DNA of 31,365 nucleotides from Porphyromonas sp. Lineage in GTDB: Bacteria; Bacteroidota; Bacteroidia; Bacteroidales; Porphyromonadaceae. How positions within the stretch are numbered: position 1 is the first letter of the stretch; every line of letters begins with the position of its first letter. Location of the stretch: contig JASBZK010000024.1 in the NCBI GenBank assembly GCA_029983505.1, forward strand, positions 1-31,365, read 5' to 3'. The notes under the pieces were generated by a model that saw only the letters and a program-made list of their open reading frames with translations, was not told the origin of the DNA and searched no databases. The translations under genes were made by a program, and so were the position numbers. This document shows, piece after piece, positions 23,485-31,365 of the stretch.

Positions 23485-24438
23485 GTGATACCAAAAGAAA
23501 TCGCCACATTCTCACCCTATCAGTCTTTTTCCAGAGAGGCTTGGAGAGAGCTCTCGAGCCACCCCAACTTCCCCTTTTCGGAAATAGACCTTGACCGTCT
23601 CAAGGCGCTCAATGAACCCTTGACCTTGGACGAAATACGGGATGTCTATCTCCCGCTGTGTCGCTTCTTGCAGATCCACATCCAGCATCATAAGAACCTC
23701 CACAACGAATACGGCCAATTTTTTCACCGCGAAGTCCAAAACGTTCCCTTCGTCATCGGTATAGCGGGGAGTGTGGCTGTGGGTAAGAGTACGACTGCAC
23801 GGGTACTTAATAAGCTTCTCTCGATGAACGCCTCTACGCCTCGTGTCTCCCTAATCACGACGGATGGCTTTCTCTATCCGAATGCAGAGCTTGAGCGGCG
23901 CGGCATACTTGACCGAAAGGGATTCCCGGAGAGCTATGACGCGGCTGCGCTGGTCAACTTCCTCTCGGCCGTGAAGAGCGGTCGGCGCAATCTCAGAAGT
24001 CCCAAGTACTCCCACCTCTATTACGACATCATTCCGGACGAATACGACCTCGTGGATCAGCCGGATGTCCTCATCGTGGAGGGCATAAACGTACTCCAGG
24101 TGGAGACGCCGCAGGAGAAGCGTAGGCGGAAAATCTTCGTCTCGGACTTCTTCGACTTCTCCATCTATGTGGATGCCGACGAGGAGAGCATCCGCAACTG
24201 GTACCTGAATCGGTTCCTCCTCCTGCAGGAGACGGCGTTCCAAAACCCCGACTCCTTTTTCGCGCAGTACGCCGACCTCTCCAAGGAGGAAGCCCGAATC
24301 CTTGCCGGAAAGATTTGGGACGGCATCAATAGACCCAACCTCATCGAGAACATCAGACCCACCCTTCTGCGGTCTTCGCTTATCCTCGAAAAAGGAGCGG
24401 ACCACTCCGTCCGCACCATCCGTCTCCGCAAGGTCTGA
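23485..24438 (+). CDS. coaA: Pantothenate kinase type I
   Basis: CoaA phosphorylates pantothenate, the first committed step of CoA synthesis. With GTG 23485 as start the protein has 317 residues and begins MIPKEIATFSPYQSF, matching the usual type I beginning and length. A TTG at 23434 is also in frame but overlaps lipB. The P-loop is GIAGSVAVGKSTTA (about 91-104), followed by LITTDGFLYPN and YDIIPDEYDLVDQPDVLIVEG, which are typical of type I enzymes. It is the last gene of the addB-like/lipB/coaA run and faces the fumarase gene. Confidence 0.94.
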   Translation: MIPKEIATFSPYQSFSREAWRELSSHPNFPFSEIDLDRLKALNEPLTLDEIRDVYLPLCRFLQIHIQHHKNLHNEYGQFFHREVQNVPFVIGIAGSVAVGKSTTARVLNKLLSMNASTPRVSLITTDGFLYPNAELERRGILDRKGFPESYDAAALVNFLSAVKSGRRNLRSPKYSHLYYDIIPDEYDLVDQPDVLIVEGINVLQVETPQEKRRRKIFVSDFFDFSIYVDADEESIRNWYLNRFLLLQETAFQNPDSFFAQYADLSKEEARILAGKIWDGINRPNLIENIRPTLLRSSLILEKGADHSVRTIRLRKV

Positions 24439-24525
24439 CGCTTGTTATTCTCGTCCTTTGTCTTTCCTCCGTAGGGGATCCCCCTTGCTCGGAGGTGCTT
24501 GTGCAAAGGCTTTGAGAAGGGCAGA

Positions 24526-24547
24526 ATTTTGACCCGTAGGTCAAAAT
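24526..24547. terminator. Small hairpin between convergent coaA and fumarase genes
   Basis: TTTTGACC (24527-24534) pairs with GGTCAAAA (24539-24546) with a CGTA loop and one extra A-T pair outside. Symmetric A and T runs give weak bidirectional terminator form. Confidence 0.55.
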
Positions 24548-24549
24548 AG

Positions 24550-24589
24550 TTTCGGTCTGTGTCTCCCGAGTGCGAGACACAGACCGAAA
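24550..24589. terminator. Perfect 16-bp hairpin of the CGGTCTGTGTCTC motif
   Basis: TTTCGGTCTGTGTCTC (24550-24565) and GAGACACAGACCGAAA (24574-24589) are exact reverse complements with an 8-base loop. The arm is the same sequence that makes up the 23-bp tandem units at 6408-6483. It lies between convergent coaA and fumarase. TGTTTTCTTTGGTACGTATC follows, another motif copy. Confidence 0.85.
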
Positions 24590-24646
24590 TGTTTTCTTTG
24601 GTACGTATCTGACGGCAGTCAGACTTCGTACCTCATAAGCGGAGAA

Positions 24647-26269
24647 TCAGAGGAGTCCGTGGAAGAAGTCATTACCCTTGTCATCCACGAGGATAAAGGC
24701 GGGGAAGTCTTCGACCTGGATTTTCCAGATCGCTTCCATTCCGAGCTCGGGATATTCGAGGAGTTCTACTTTCTTAATGGAGTTTTGTGCCAAAATAGCG
24801 GCCGGACCTCCGATGCTGCCGAGGTAGAATCCCCCGTGCTTCTTGCAGGCGTCCGTGACGGCTTGCGAGCGGTTCCCCTTAGCAATCATAATCATAGAGC
24901 CGCCGTTTTCCTGGAAGAGATCCACGTAGGGGTCCATACGGCTTGCAGTGGTGGGGCCGAAAGAGCCGGATGCCATACCCTTGGGCGTCTTGGCGGGACC
25001 GGCGTAATAGACGGGGTGCTCCTTGAAGTAATCGGGGAGACCTTCGCCATTGTCGAGGCGGTCTTTGAGCTTGGCGTGAGCGAAGTCGCGCGCCACGATG
25101 ATGGTGCCGGAGAGGGAGAGACGGGTCGAGACGGGGTACTGCGAGAGCTGCTTGCGGATTTCGTCCATCGGACGGTCGAGGTCTACTTTCACAGTCTGTC
25201 CTTCGAGACCTTCGCGGTACTTCTCGGGGATGTGGCGGGCGGGGTTCGTTTCGAGCTTTTCGAGCCAGATGCCCTTCTCGTTGATCTTGGCTTTGATGTT
25301 GCGGTCGGCCGAGCAGCTGACGCCGATGCTGATGAAGACGGACGCACCGTGGCGGGGAAGGCGGACCACTCTCACGTCATGAGCGTAGGCCTTGCCGCCG
25401 AATTGGGCGCCGAGACCCATTTCGCGGGTGTGCTCCCAGAGCTCTTTTTCGAGCTCTTTGTCGCGGAAGGCGTGTCCGAGCTCATTGCCGTGGTCGGGGA
25501 GATTGTCGTAGTACTTTGCACTGGCGAGCTTGAGTGTCTTGAGGTTAAGCTCGGGGGACATACCGCCGATGACGACGGCGATGTGGTAAGGCGGGCAAGC
25601 CGCAGTGCCGAACATCTTAAACTTTTCTTTGATGAACTTCGGCAGGTTCACCGGGTCGAGGACGGTCTTCGTCTGAGGGAAGAAGAAGGTCTTATTGGCA
25701 GAGCCGCCGCCTTTGACCACGCAGAGGAACTTGTACTCGTCGCCTTGGACGTGGAAGAGGTCCACCTGGGCAGGAAGATTCGTGCCGGTATTGACCTCTT
25801 CGTACATACTCTTGGGCGCATTCTGGGAGTAACGCAGGTTGTCTTCCTGATAGGTGTCGAAGATGCCGTTTTGGATGGCTTCGTCGTCGTTGAAGTCCGT
25901 CCATACTTGCGCTCCTTTTTTGCCCACTACGATAGCCGTGCCGGTGTCTTGGCAGAAAGGCAGCTGCCCTTTGGCAGCGACTTCGGCGTTCCTTAGAAGT
26001 GTGAGGGCGACGTACTTGTCGTTGTCGCTGGACTCGGGGTCGTCGAGGATCTTGCCCAGCATCGCCTGGTGCTCGGGACGGAGATAGAAGTTCGCGTCAT
26101 GAAAAGCCTGTTTGGCCATCAGACGCAGACCTTCGTAGTCTACTTTTACAATCTTTTTGCCCTCGAACTCAGTCGTGTGTACGTACTGGTCGGTGAGCAG
26201 GTAATACTCGGTCTTGTCCTCAGAAGCTGTGGGGAAAAGCTCTTGATAACGGTACTCTTTATTTGCCAT
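24647..26269 (-). CDS. Class I fumarate hydratase (4Fe-4S)
   Basis: The enzyme interconverts fumarate and malate, in anaerobic Bacteroidetes mainly in the reductive direction toward succinate. The 540-residue protein has the class I (FumA/FumB) layout with both alpha and beta parts in one chain. The three cluster cysteines are visible: C106 in QLPFCQDTGTA, C225 in GTAACPPYH and C319 in VSCSADRN. GSFGPTTASRMDPYVD in the C-terminal part is also characteristic. It is a single-gene unit with its own -7 box at 26307-26314 and converges on coaA. Confidence 0.95.
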   Translation of the reverse strand: MANKEYRYQELFPTASEDKTEYYLLTDQYVHTTEFEGKKIVKVDYEGLRLMAKQAFHDANFYLRPEHQAMLGKILDDPESSDNDKYVALTLLRNAEVAAKGQLPFCQDTGTAIVVGKKGAQVWTDFNDDEAIQNGIFDTYQEDNLRYSQNAPKSMYEEVNTGTNLPAQVDLFHVQGDEYKFLCVVKGGGSANKTFFFPQTKTVLDPVNLPKFIKEKFKMFGTAACPPYHIAVVIGGMSPELNLKTLKLASAKYYDNLPDHGNELGHAFRDKELEKELWEHTREMGLGAQFGGKAYAHDVRVVRLPRHGASVFISIGVSCSADRNIKAKINEKGIWLEKLETNPARHIPEKYREGLEGQTVKVDLDRPMDEIRKQLSQYPVSTRLSLSGTIIVARDFAHAKLKDRLDNGEGLPDYFKEHPVYYAGPAKTPKGMASGSFGPTTASRMDPYVDLFQENGGSMIMIAKGNRSQAVTDACKKHGGFYLGSIGGPAAILAQNSIKKVELLEYPELGMEAIWKIQVEDFPAFILVDDKGNDFFHGLL

Positions 26270-26306
26270 AAAAGTATTTGTGTGGGGTGAAAATTGACTT
26301 CTACCC

Positions 26307-26314
26307 CAAAGGTA
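26307..26314 (-). promoter_or_regulatory. -7 box (TACCTTTG) for the fumarase gene
   Basis: The minus strand reads TACCTTTG, matching TAnnTTTG, 37 bases before the fumarase ATG. No TTTG is evident at the ideal -33 spacing. Confidence 0.55.
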
Positions 26315-26401
26315 CTACAAATACTTGAAAATCTTCCGTAATCTCTGCGCCTCGCCCGATTTGGGGCGTGCGAAGAGGGTCGGGAGAGCGGTTATTTTTG
26401 C

Positions 26402-26478
26402 ACGTACCGGGAAACTCTTTTCGTACAGACCGAAGTTTTCTCCCGGTACGTACCGAAAAACTTCTCCCGGTACGTACC
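26402..26478. repeat. Degenerate 24-bp tandem repeats with GGTACGTACC cores
   Basis: A 17-base segment, TTCTCCCGGTACGTACC, occurs at 26438-26454 and again at 26462-26478, exactly 24 bases apart. More diverged cores precede it (CGTACCGGG at 26403, CGTACAGACCGAA at 26422). ACGTACCGGGA (26402-26412) also pairs perfectly with TCCCGGTACGT (26441-26451) over 11 bases. The block lies between the divergent fumarase and trmD promoters. Confidence 0.9.
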
Positions 26479-26549
26479 CCGTATATTTTCCTCTCCTTCG
26501 ATTTTTCTGCGGGAAGCGCATTTTGGCAAACGGGTAACCGAGAAAGTGG

Positions 26550-26557
26550 TACCTTTG
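26550..26557 (+). promoter_or_regulatory. -7 box (TACCTTTG) for trmD-guaA
   Basis: TACCTTTG matches TAnnTTTG and lies 74 bases before the trmD ATG. A TTTG at 26522-26525 is 24 bases upstream, slightly longer than the usual 19-21. Confidence 0.5.
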
Positions 26558-26631
26558 TAGTAGCAGAGAAAAGAAAATCTCGTAGTCCGTACACTATAGT
26601 CACCGCCGATTATTACAAGCTCCGACAGAAT

Positions 26632-27324
26632 ATGAGGATAGACATCGTTACCGTCCTACCCGAAATGGTCACCCCGTTTGTGGAGACCTCCATCCTCAAG
26701 CGTGCCCAAGAGAAAGGTCTGGCCGAGATCGTGGTGCATAACCTCAGGGACTACACGACGAATAAGTGGCGGAGGGTGGACGACTACCCCTACGGTGGCG
26801 CGGCAGGTATGGTGATGCAGATCGAGCCGGTGGAGCGCATTATCTCTCACCTCAAGTCCGAACGGGACTACGACGAAGTGATATTCACGAGCCCGGACGG
26901 CGAGATGCTCTCCCAGCCGGTCGCCAACGCTCTATCCCTTTTGGGCAACATCATCATCCTCTGCGGACACTACAAAGGTGTCGACCAGCGCATCCGGGAG
27001 TATCTCATCACCAAAGAGATCAGTATCGGTGACTACGTCCTCACAGGGGGCGAGCTGCCGTCTGCGATTATCGCAGACGCAGTCATCCGCCTTATCCCGG
27101 GCGTCCTCGGAGACGAGGAGAGCGCCCTGACGGATTCGTTTCAGGACGGGCTTCTGGCTCCACCCATCTACACCCGCCCTGCGGACTACAAGGGGTGGAA
27201 AGTCCCGGAGGTGCTGCTCTCCGGTCACGCGGCCAAGATTGAAGAGTGGAACTACGCCCAAGCCATCGAAAGGACGAAGCGCCTGAGACCCTACCTTTTG
27301 GAAGACAAAGAAAACCATCACTAA
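26632..27324 (+). CDS. trmD: tRNA (guanine-N1-)-methyltransferase
   Basis: TrmD methylates G37 next to the anticodon of certain tRNAs using S-adenosylmethionine, which prevents +1 frameshifting. From ATG 26632 the protein has 230 residues and begins MRIDIVTVLPEMV, the standard family start. The upstream open frame runs through intergenic repeats and the promoter and is rejected. The knot-forming SAM motifs DYPYGGAAGMVM (51-62) and GDYVLTGGELPSAIIADA (133-150) are intact. guaA follows after 21 bases, so the two are probably cotranscribed. Confidence 0.95.
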   Translation: MRIDIVTVLPEMVTPFVETSILKRAQEKGLAEIVVHNLRDYTTNKWRRVDDYPYGGAAGMVMQIEPVERIISHLKSERDYDEVIFTSPDGEMLSQPVANALSLLGNIIILCGHYKGVDQRIREYLITKEISIGDYVLTGGELPSAIIADAVIRLIPGVLGDEESALTDSFQDGLLAPPIYTRPADYKGWKVPEVLLSGHAAKIEEWNYAQAIERTKRLRPYLLEDKENHH

Positions 27325-27345
27325 ACTGCATACATATTTACCCTT

Positions 27346-28872
27346 ATGCTCAAAAAAATACTCATCCTCGACTTTGGATCGCAGACGACCCAGCTCATAG
27401 GTCGCCGCATCAGAGACCTCGGAGTGTACAGCGAGATAGTCCCTTATCACGCTTTGGACAAACAAAACCCCGAAGAGATCTGGGGGATCATCCTCTCCGG
27501 AAGCCCATTTTCGGTCAATGACCCGAATGCCTTCAAGATAGACGTGGATAAGCTCTTCTCTTTTGGCGTCCCCGTCCTCGGTATCTGCTACGGCGCACAG
27601 CTCCTGATGCATGAGCTTGGGGGAAAAGTGGCCAAGAGCAAGACCCGCGAATACGGCCGGACCCACCTCTCTTTCCTCAACCCCGATGACGATTTGGTAC
27701 GCGGTATGAGCGAAGGATCCCAAGCGTGGATGAGCCACTCCGATACGATCATCGAGCTGGCACCCGGCTTCGAGACCATCGCCAAGACCAGCGATATCCC
27801 GACGGCGATTTACCGCTCTAAGGACAAGAAAGTCTGGGGTGTGCAGTTCCACCCCGAAGTGCAGCACTCCGAGGAGGGGAATACGCTCCTGAAGAACTTC
27901 CTTTTTATCTGCGACACGAGCGAAAACTGGAATACGGCCTCCTTCGTGGATATGACCGTGAACGCCCTCAAAGAGCAACTGGGGGACGACAAAGTCATCC
28001 TCGCACTCTCCGGAGGCGTCGACTCGAGTGTGGCGGCCGCGCTCCTCAATAAAGCCATCGGCGACCGTCTGACCTGTATCTTCGTGGACCACGGTCTTTT
28101 GAGGAAAAACGAGTTTGAGGACGTCCTCGCGATGTACCGTGAGCTCGGGTTGAACGTCATCGGCGTGAATGCAAAAGACTACTTCTTCTCCAACCTCAAG
28201 GGGGTAACGGATCCGGAGCAGAAACGTAAGATAATCGGTAAGGGATTCATTGAGGTCTTCGACCGTGAGGCCGCCAAGATCAAAGACGTCAAGTGGCTCG
28301 CGCAGGGTACCATTTACCCCGACGTCATCGAGAGCCTCTCCATCACCGGTATGGTCATCAAGAGCCACCACAATGTGGGCGGTCTCCCCAAGGAGATGAA
28401 GCTCAAACTTGTGGAACCGCTTCGTCTGCTCTTCAAGGACGAAGTGCGCAGGGTAGGGCTTCAGCTCGGTATGCCCCACAGCATGGTGTATCGCCACCCC
28501 TTCCCCGGTCCCGGTCTCGGCATCCGTGTCCTTGGCGAAGTGACGCCCGAGAAAGTAGCCAAGCTCCAAGAGGCAGATTATATCTTCATCACCATGCTCC
28601 GCAAGTGGAAGCTCTATGAGGACGTCTGGCAGGCGGGAGCCGTTCTCCTGCCCGTCTACTCCGTGGGCGTGATGGGCGATGAGCGCACCTACGACCAAGT
28701 CGTGGCTCTGAGAGCCGTCAGCTCCCGCGATGCGATGACGGCTGACTGGGTGCACCTGCCGTATGAGTTTCTGGCTCAAGTGTCGAGCGAAATCATTAAC
28801 AAGGTCCCCGGCATCAATCGCGTAGTCTACGACATCTCTTCCAAACCGCCTGCGACGATCGAATGGGAGTGA
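27346..28872 (+). CDS. guaA: GMP synthase (glutamine-hydrolysing)
   Basis: GuaA aminates XMP to GMP with glutamine and ATP. The 508-residue protein contains an N-terminal class I glutamine amidotransferase with triad Cys81 (GICYGAQ), His169 and Glu171 (VQFHPEV). The ATP pyrophosphatase P-loop LSGGVDSSVAA (221-231) follows, then the C-terminal dimerisation domain (HPFPGPGLGIRVLGEV and a terminal PPATIEWE). All key residues are present and the length is typical. Confidence 0.97.
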   Translation: MLKKILILDFGSQTTQLIGRRIRDLGVYSEIVPYHALDKQNPEEIWGIILSGSPFSVNDPNAFKIDVDKLFSFGVPVLGICYGAQLLMHELGGKVAKSKTREYGRTHLSFLNPDDDLVRGMSEGSQAWMSHSDTIIELAPGFETIAKTSDIPTAIYRSKDKKVWGVQFHPEVQHSEEGNTLLKNFLFICDTSENWNTASFVDMTVNALKEQLGDDKVILALSGGVDSSVAAALLNKAIGDRLTCIFVDHGLLRKNEFEDVLAMYRELGLNVIGVNAKDYFFSNLKGVTDPEQKRKIIGKGFIEVFDREAAKIKDVKWLAQGTIYPDVIESLSITGMVIKSHHNVGGLPKEMKLKLVEPLRLLFKDEVRRVGLQLGMPHSMVYRHPFPGPGLGIRVLGEVTPEKVAKLQEADYIFITMLRKWKLYEDVWQAGAVLLPVYSVGVMGDERTYDQVVALRAVSSRDAMTADWVHLPYEFLAQVSSEIINKVPGINRVVYDISSKPPATIEWE

Positions 28873-28905
28873 TTGCTTGGGCTTTTGACTCAAAATAGAG
28901 ACCTT

Positions 28906-28993
28906 ACGAGATACAGACCAAGAAGTTCTTCTATGTACGGTCGGGGCAATTACCCCGCACGGGCTTAGGAAAAGTTTTTGGCCTGTATCTCGT
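28906..28993. terminator. Palindromic terminator-like element after guaA
   Basis: ACGAGATACAGACCAA (28906-28921) pairs with TTGGCCTGTATCTCGT (28978-28993) at 15 of 16 positions. An inner CGGGG/CCCCG stem (28942-28946 with 28953-28957) and a T5 run at 28975-28979 complete the structure. It follows the guaA stop by 33 bases and has the same plan as the element at 19298-19377. Confidence 0.75.
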
Positions 28994-29043
28994 TTCCGTC
29001 TGTCTATGCGTATAGATGTATTTGTAAGTTAGCTATTAAAATT

Positions 29044-31269
29044 ATGAGATATCAATTTTTCCCCATTTTGGCGCTCAGTCTCGCGCTCTTGGTTGGTTGC
29101 AATAAGCCCGGAGGCGGTGCCGTGGCAGAGAAAGACCTCCTCAGGTACGTCGATCCCTGGATAGGCAGCGGCGGACACGGACACGTATTTGTCGGAGCAA
29201 GCGTGCCTTTTGGGATGGTGCAGCTCGGCCCCACGAGCATCCCCGAGGGTTGGGACTGGTGCAGTGGCTACCATATTTCCGACAGCACAATCATCGGATT
29301 CTCTCACACCCATTTCTCCGGCACCGGCATTGGGGACCTTCTGGATGTGACTGTGATGCCGGTCGTGGGGGATGTGCTTTACGGCAGAGGAACAGAGGAC
29401 GATCCCGGGAGCGGTAAGTGGAGCTATTCGGATCGGTCGGTAGAGAAGGCAGAGCCGGGCTACTATGCCACGAGGCTCCTAAGGTACAACGTCGACGTGG
29501 AGCTTACGGCGACGAGCAGGGTAGGGCTCCACAAGTACACTTTCCCCGCGGACCAAAATCCCGGCATCATATTCGACCTCGTCAACGGCGGCAACTGGGA
29601 TGATCCCGTGATGGGCTCTATTAAGAAAGTGAGCGACACCCGTCTCGAAGGGTACCGCTACAGCACAGGGTGGGCGAAAGACCAGAGGGTCTATTTTTCC
29701 GTCGAGTTCTCCAAGCCCATGACGGCACTCTCTTTTGCCTCTTCGGATGACGTGGCGCTTGAGGGCGACTCGGCTACGACACAAAACCTCTTCGCACGGG
29801 TCGATTTTGCCCCGACAGCAGAGCCTATTTTGGTGAAAGTGGCGCTCTCGCCCACCGGTACGGCGGAAGCGCGTGCCAATATGGATGCAGAGATGCCCGA
29901 GTGGAACTTCGAAGCGGTACACCGGGAAGCATCCGAGAAGTGGGAGAAGATGCTCCGAAGAGCCGAAATCGAAAGCACCGATACCGCCGTCCTTCGCACC
30001 TTTTACACGGCACTCTACCACACGATGATCGCCCCGAGCGACTACGCCAATTCCGACGGATCCTATCTGGGCGCAGACCTCAGAAAGCACGACAATCCGG
30101 GCTTTACGACACGCACCACGTTCTCTCTCTGGGATACGTACCGCGCGGCTCAGCCCTTGATGACACTCATCCATCCCGATATCGAAAAGGAAGTGGCGGG
30201 GACCCTGATGAATATCTACGACGAACAGGGTAAGTTGCCCGTATGGCACTTCTACGCCAACGAGACCAACACCATGGTCGGCAACCCCGGCATCCCCGTC
30301 CTCGCAGATGCGGTCCTCAAAGGTTACGTATCGGATGAAGAGCGGGCTTTTACGGCACTCAAAAACTCGGCCTTGATGCCCGACCGTGGGCAGAACTTCC
30401 GCAAGGAGTACGGCTATATCCCATTCGATAAAATGCTGGAGAGTGTCGCTTATGACCTCGAGTATGCCCTCGCCGACTGGTCCGTGGCTCAGGTAGCCCG
30501 GAAGCTCGGGAAGACGGAAGACTACACCTACTTCACGAAGTGGAGCGAGAGCTATAAGCAGTACTTTGACCCCCAAACAGGCTTTATGCGGGGCAAAAGC
30601 ACGAAGGGCGCTTGGAGAGAACCCTTCAGCCCCTTCCGCTCGGAGCACCGCGCTGACGACTACTGCGAGGGAAACGCTTGGCAGTACACGTTCCTCGTCC
30701 CCCACGATGTCAAGGGGCTTGCCGGTCTCTTCGGCTCCGAAGCGGCTTTTATCCAAAAGCTTGACCGGCTCTTTGTACAGCCCACGGAAGTGGAGGGCGG
30801 AAATACTTCTCCCGATATTTCCGGTATGATCGGGCAGTACGCCCACGGCAACGAGCCTGGACACGCCACCATTTACCTCTACAGTATGCTTGGCGCGCAG
30901 GAAAAAGCGGCTCCCCTCATCCGAAAAGTCCTCACCGAACTCTACCACGACGCACCCGACGGTATCGCGGGGAACGAAGACGTGGGGCAGATGAGTGCGT
31001 GGTATATACTCTCCGTTCTCGGTTTTTATCAGCCCGAACCTGCCGGCGGAAGGTACTATTTCGGCTCTCCCATAGTGGATGCTGCGCGGCTGAACGTGCG
31101 TGATGGCGTCTTCGAGATAACCGTCCACGACAATAGCCCCGAGAACATCTACATCCAAAAGGTGGTGCTTAACGGCACCGAGCTCACGAGACGCTATCTC
31201 GACTTTGAAGAGATTGCCCAAGGCGGCACCCTTGATTTCTTTATGGGCTCCACCCCCCACTCTTGGTAA
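29044..31269 (+). CDS. GH92 alpha-mannosidase lipoprotein
   Basis: GH92 enzymes are calcium-dependent inverting exo-alpha-mannosidases that trim host or fungal mannose glycans. From ATG 29044 the protein has 741 residues and begins with a lipoprotein signal ending ALLVGC (Cys19), so it is membrane anchored and probably surface exposed or periplasmic. An upstream open frame would hide the signal. Typical motifs are YVDPWIGSGGHGHVFVGA near the N-terminus, GFSHTHFSGTG, FSLWDTYRAAQPL, the DDYCEGNAWQYTFLVPHD region (Glu about 542), HGNEPGHATIYLY and GNEDVGQMSAWY (about 643-654). Where many relatives have GNDDCG, this one has GNEDVG. Linkage specificity cannot be read from sequence. Confidence 0.92.
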   Translation: MRYQFFPILALSLALLVGCNKPGGGAVAEKDLLRYVDPWIGSGGHGHVFVGASVPFGMVQLGPTSIPEGWDWCSGYHISDSTIIGFSHTHFSGTGIGDLLDVTVMPVVGDVLYGRGTEDDPGSGKWSYSDRSVEKAEPGYYATRLLRYNVDVELTATSRVGLHKYTFPADQNPGIIFDLVNGGNWDDPVMGSIKKVSDTRLEGYRYSTGWAKDQRVYFSVEFSKPMTALSFASSDDVALEGDSATTQNLFARVDFAPTAEPILVKVALSPTGTAEARANMDAEMPEWNFEAVHREASEKWEKMLRRAEIESTDTAVLRTFYTALYHTMIAPSDYANSDGSYLGADLRKHDNPGFTTRTTFSLWDTYRAAQPLMTLIHPDIEKEVAGTLMNIYDEQGKLPVWHFYANETNTMVGNPGIPVLADAVLKGYVSDEERAFTALKNSALMPDRGQNFRKEYGYIPFDKMLESVAYDLEYALADWSVAQVARKLGKTEDYTYFTKWSESYKQYFDPQTGFMRGKSTKGAWREPFSPFRSEHRADDYCEGNAWQYTFLVPHDVKGLAGLFGSEAAFIQKLDRLFVQPTEVEGGNTSPDISGMIGQYAHGNEPGHATIYLYSMLGAQEKAAPLIRKVLTELYHDAPDGIAGNEDVGQMSAWYILSVLGFYQPEPAGGRYYFGSPIVDAARLNVRDGVFEITVHDNSPENIYIQKVVLNGTELTRRYLDFEEIAQGGTLDFFMGSTPHSW

Positions 31270-31306
31270 TCCTCTCCCACTTCGCATAGGGCGTGTCTAT
31301 GCAAAA

Positions 31307-31348
31307 CAATCAGCCCGAAGGCGGATGATTCCGACTTCGGGCTGATTG
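31307..31348. terminator. Strong hairpin terminator after the GH92 gene
   Basis: CAATCAGCCCGAAG (31307-31320) pairs perfectly with CTTCGGGCTGATTG (31335-31348). After one mismatch an inner CGGA/TCCG stem continues toward a 4-base loop. A smaller GCATAG/CTATGC hairpin lies just upstream. There is only a weak T tract, so termination strength is inferred from the stem. Confidence 0.75.
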
Positions 31349-31365
31349 ATTATCACGGGTCTCTA

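Noticed and set aside
24659..25996. A 445-codon plus-strand open frame opposite fumarase
   Set aside because: All three fumarase cluster cysteines and the family motifs are on the minus strand. The plus-strand product is a Val/Glu/Gly-rich shadow.
26368..26631. N-terminal extension of trmD by 88 residues
   Set aside because: The extension crosses the tandem repeats and the -7 box, and the protein from 26632 already has the standard TrmD N-terminus and length.
26932..28893. A 653-codon minus-strand open frame opposite trmD and guaA
   Set aside because: guaA and trmD are unmistakable on the other strand. The antisense product has no recognisable domain and arises from the GC-rich codon pattern.
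11652..31269. Polysaccharide utilisation locus containing GH95, sialate esterase and GH92
   Set aside because: No SusC/SusD pair, sensor or anti-sigma gene is present, and the three enzymes are separated by housekeeping genes with their own transcription signals.
29479..31287. A 602-codon minus-strand open frame opposite the GH92 gene
   Set aside because: It is a shadow of the GH92 coding sequence; its start lies in the intergenic terminator region and no motif is visible.

Overview
The window looks like a chromosomal segment of a Bacteroidales bacterium, most likely a Porphyromonas-like member of the Porphyromonadaceae. The evidence is the gene families (Bacteroidetes-type LptF/G permease, GNAT-like protein, ribBA fusion, paired half-length ChrA proteins, GH92, GH95 and a two-domain sialate O-acetylesterase), Bacteroidetes-style -7 boxes (TAnnTTTG), and the near absence of strong Shine-Dalgarno sequences. 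Base composition appears above 50% GC by eye, which is high for the order. Genus-level assignment is inference. I see no tRNA, rRNA, CRISPR array, insertion sequence, prophage or SusC/SusD pair.

Layout. 1-703: the end of a 2-oxoacid:ferredoxin oxidoreductase operon (tail of the TPP subunit, then the gamma subunit) closed by a terminator. 771-6327: a minus-strand operon, GNAT-like protein > parE > coaD > OmpA/TPR lipoprotein, with a well-formed promoter at 6296-6327. 6206-6856: a 650-base non-coding stretch holding a 23-bp tandem array and a perfect 24-bp inverted repeat. 6857-11498: LptF/G-type permease, ribBA and two chromate-transporter half proteins. 11603-15188: a 24-bp tandem duplication abutting a GH95 fucosidase gene, then holA. 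15288-19377: pyrE, an SRPBCC-like protein, a Rieske-like lipoprotein with altered metal ligands, and a two-domain sialate O-acetylesterase. 19439-24438: an AddB-like nuclease, lipB and coaA. 24647-26314: class I fumarase on the minus strand. 26550-28872: trmD and guaA. 29044-31348: a GH92 lipoprotein and a strong terminator.

Functional themes. Most genes are housekeeping: CoA synthesis (coaD, coaA), riboflavin, UMP and GMP synthesis, lipoate transfer, replication and topology (holA, parE), tRNA methylation and fumarate metabolism. Scattered among them are three exported enzymes for host glycans: GH95 (alpha-L-fucose), sialate O-acetylesterase (de-O-acetylation of sialic acid) and GH92 (alpha-mannose). 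Together they suggest scavenging from mucin or N-glycans without a classical polysaccharide utilisation locus here.

The most unusual signal is not a gene. Nearly every longer intergenic gap carries variants of one short vocabulary (GGTACGTACC, GGTCYGTACC, GGTCTGTGTCTCG and their complements), usually arranged as paired arms of hairpins and twice as 23-24-bp tandem arrays. This looks like an intergenic palindromic repeat family, part of which has terminator architecture.
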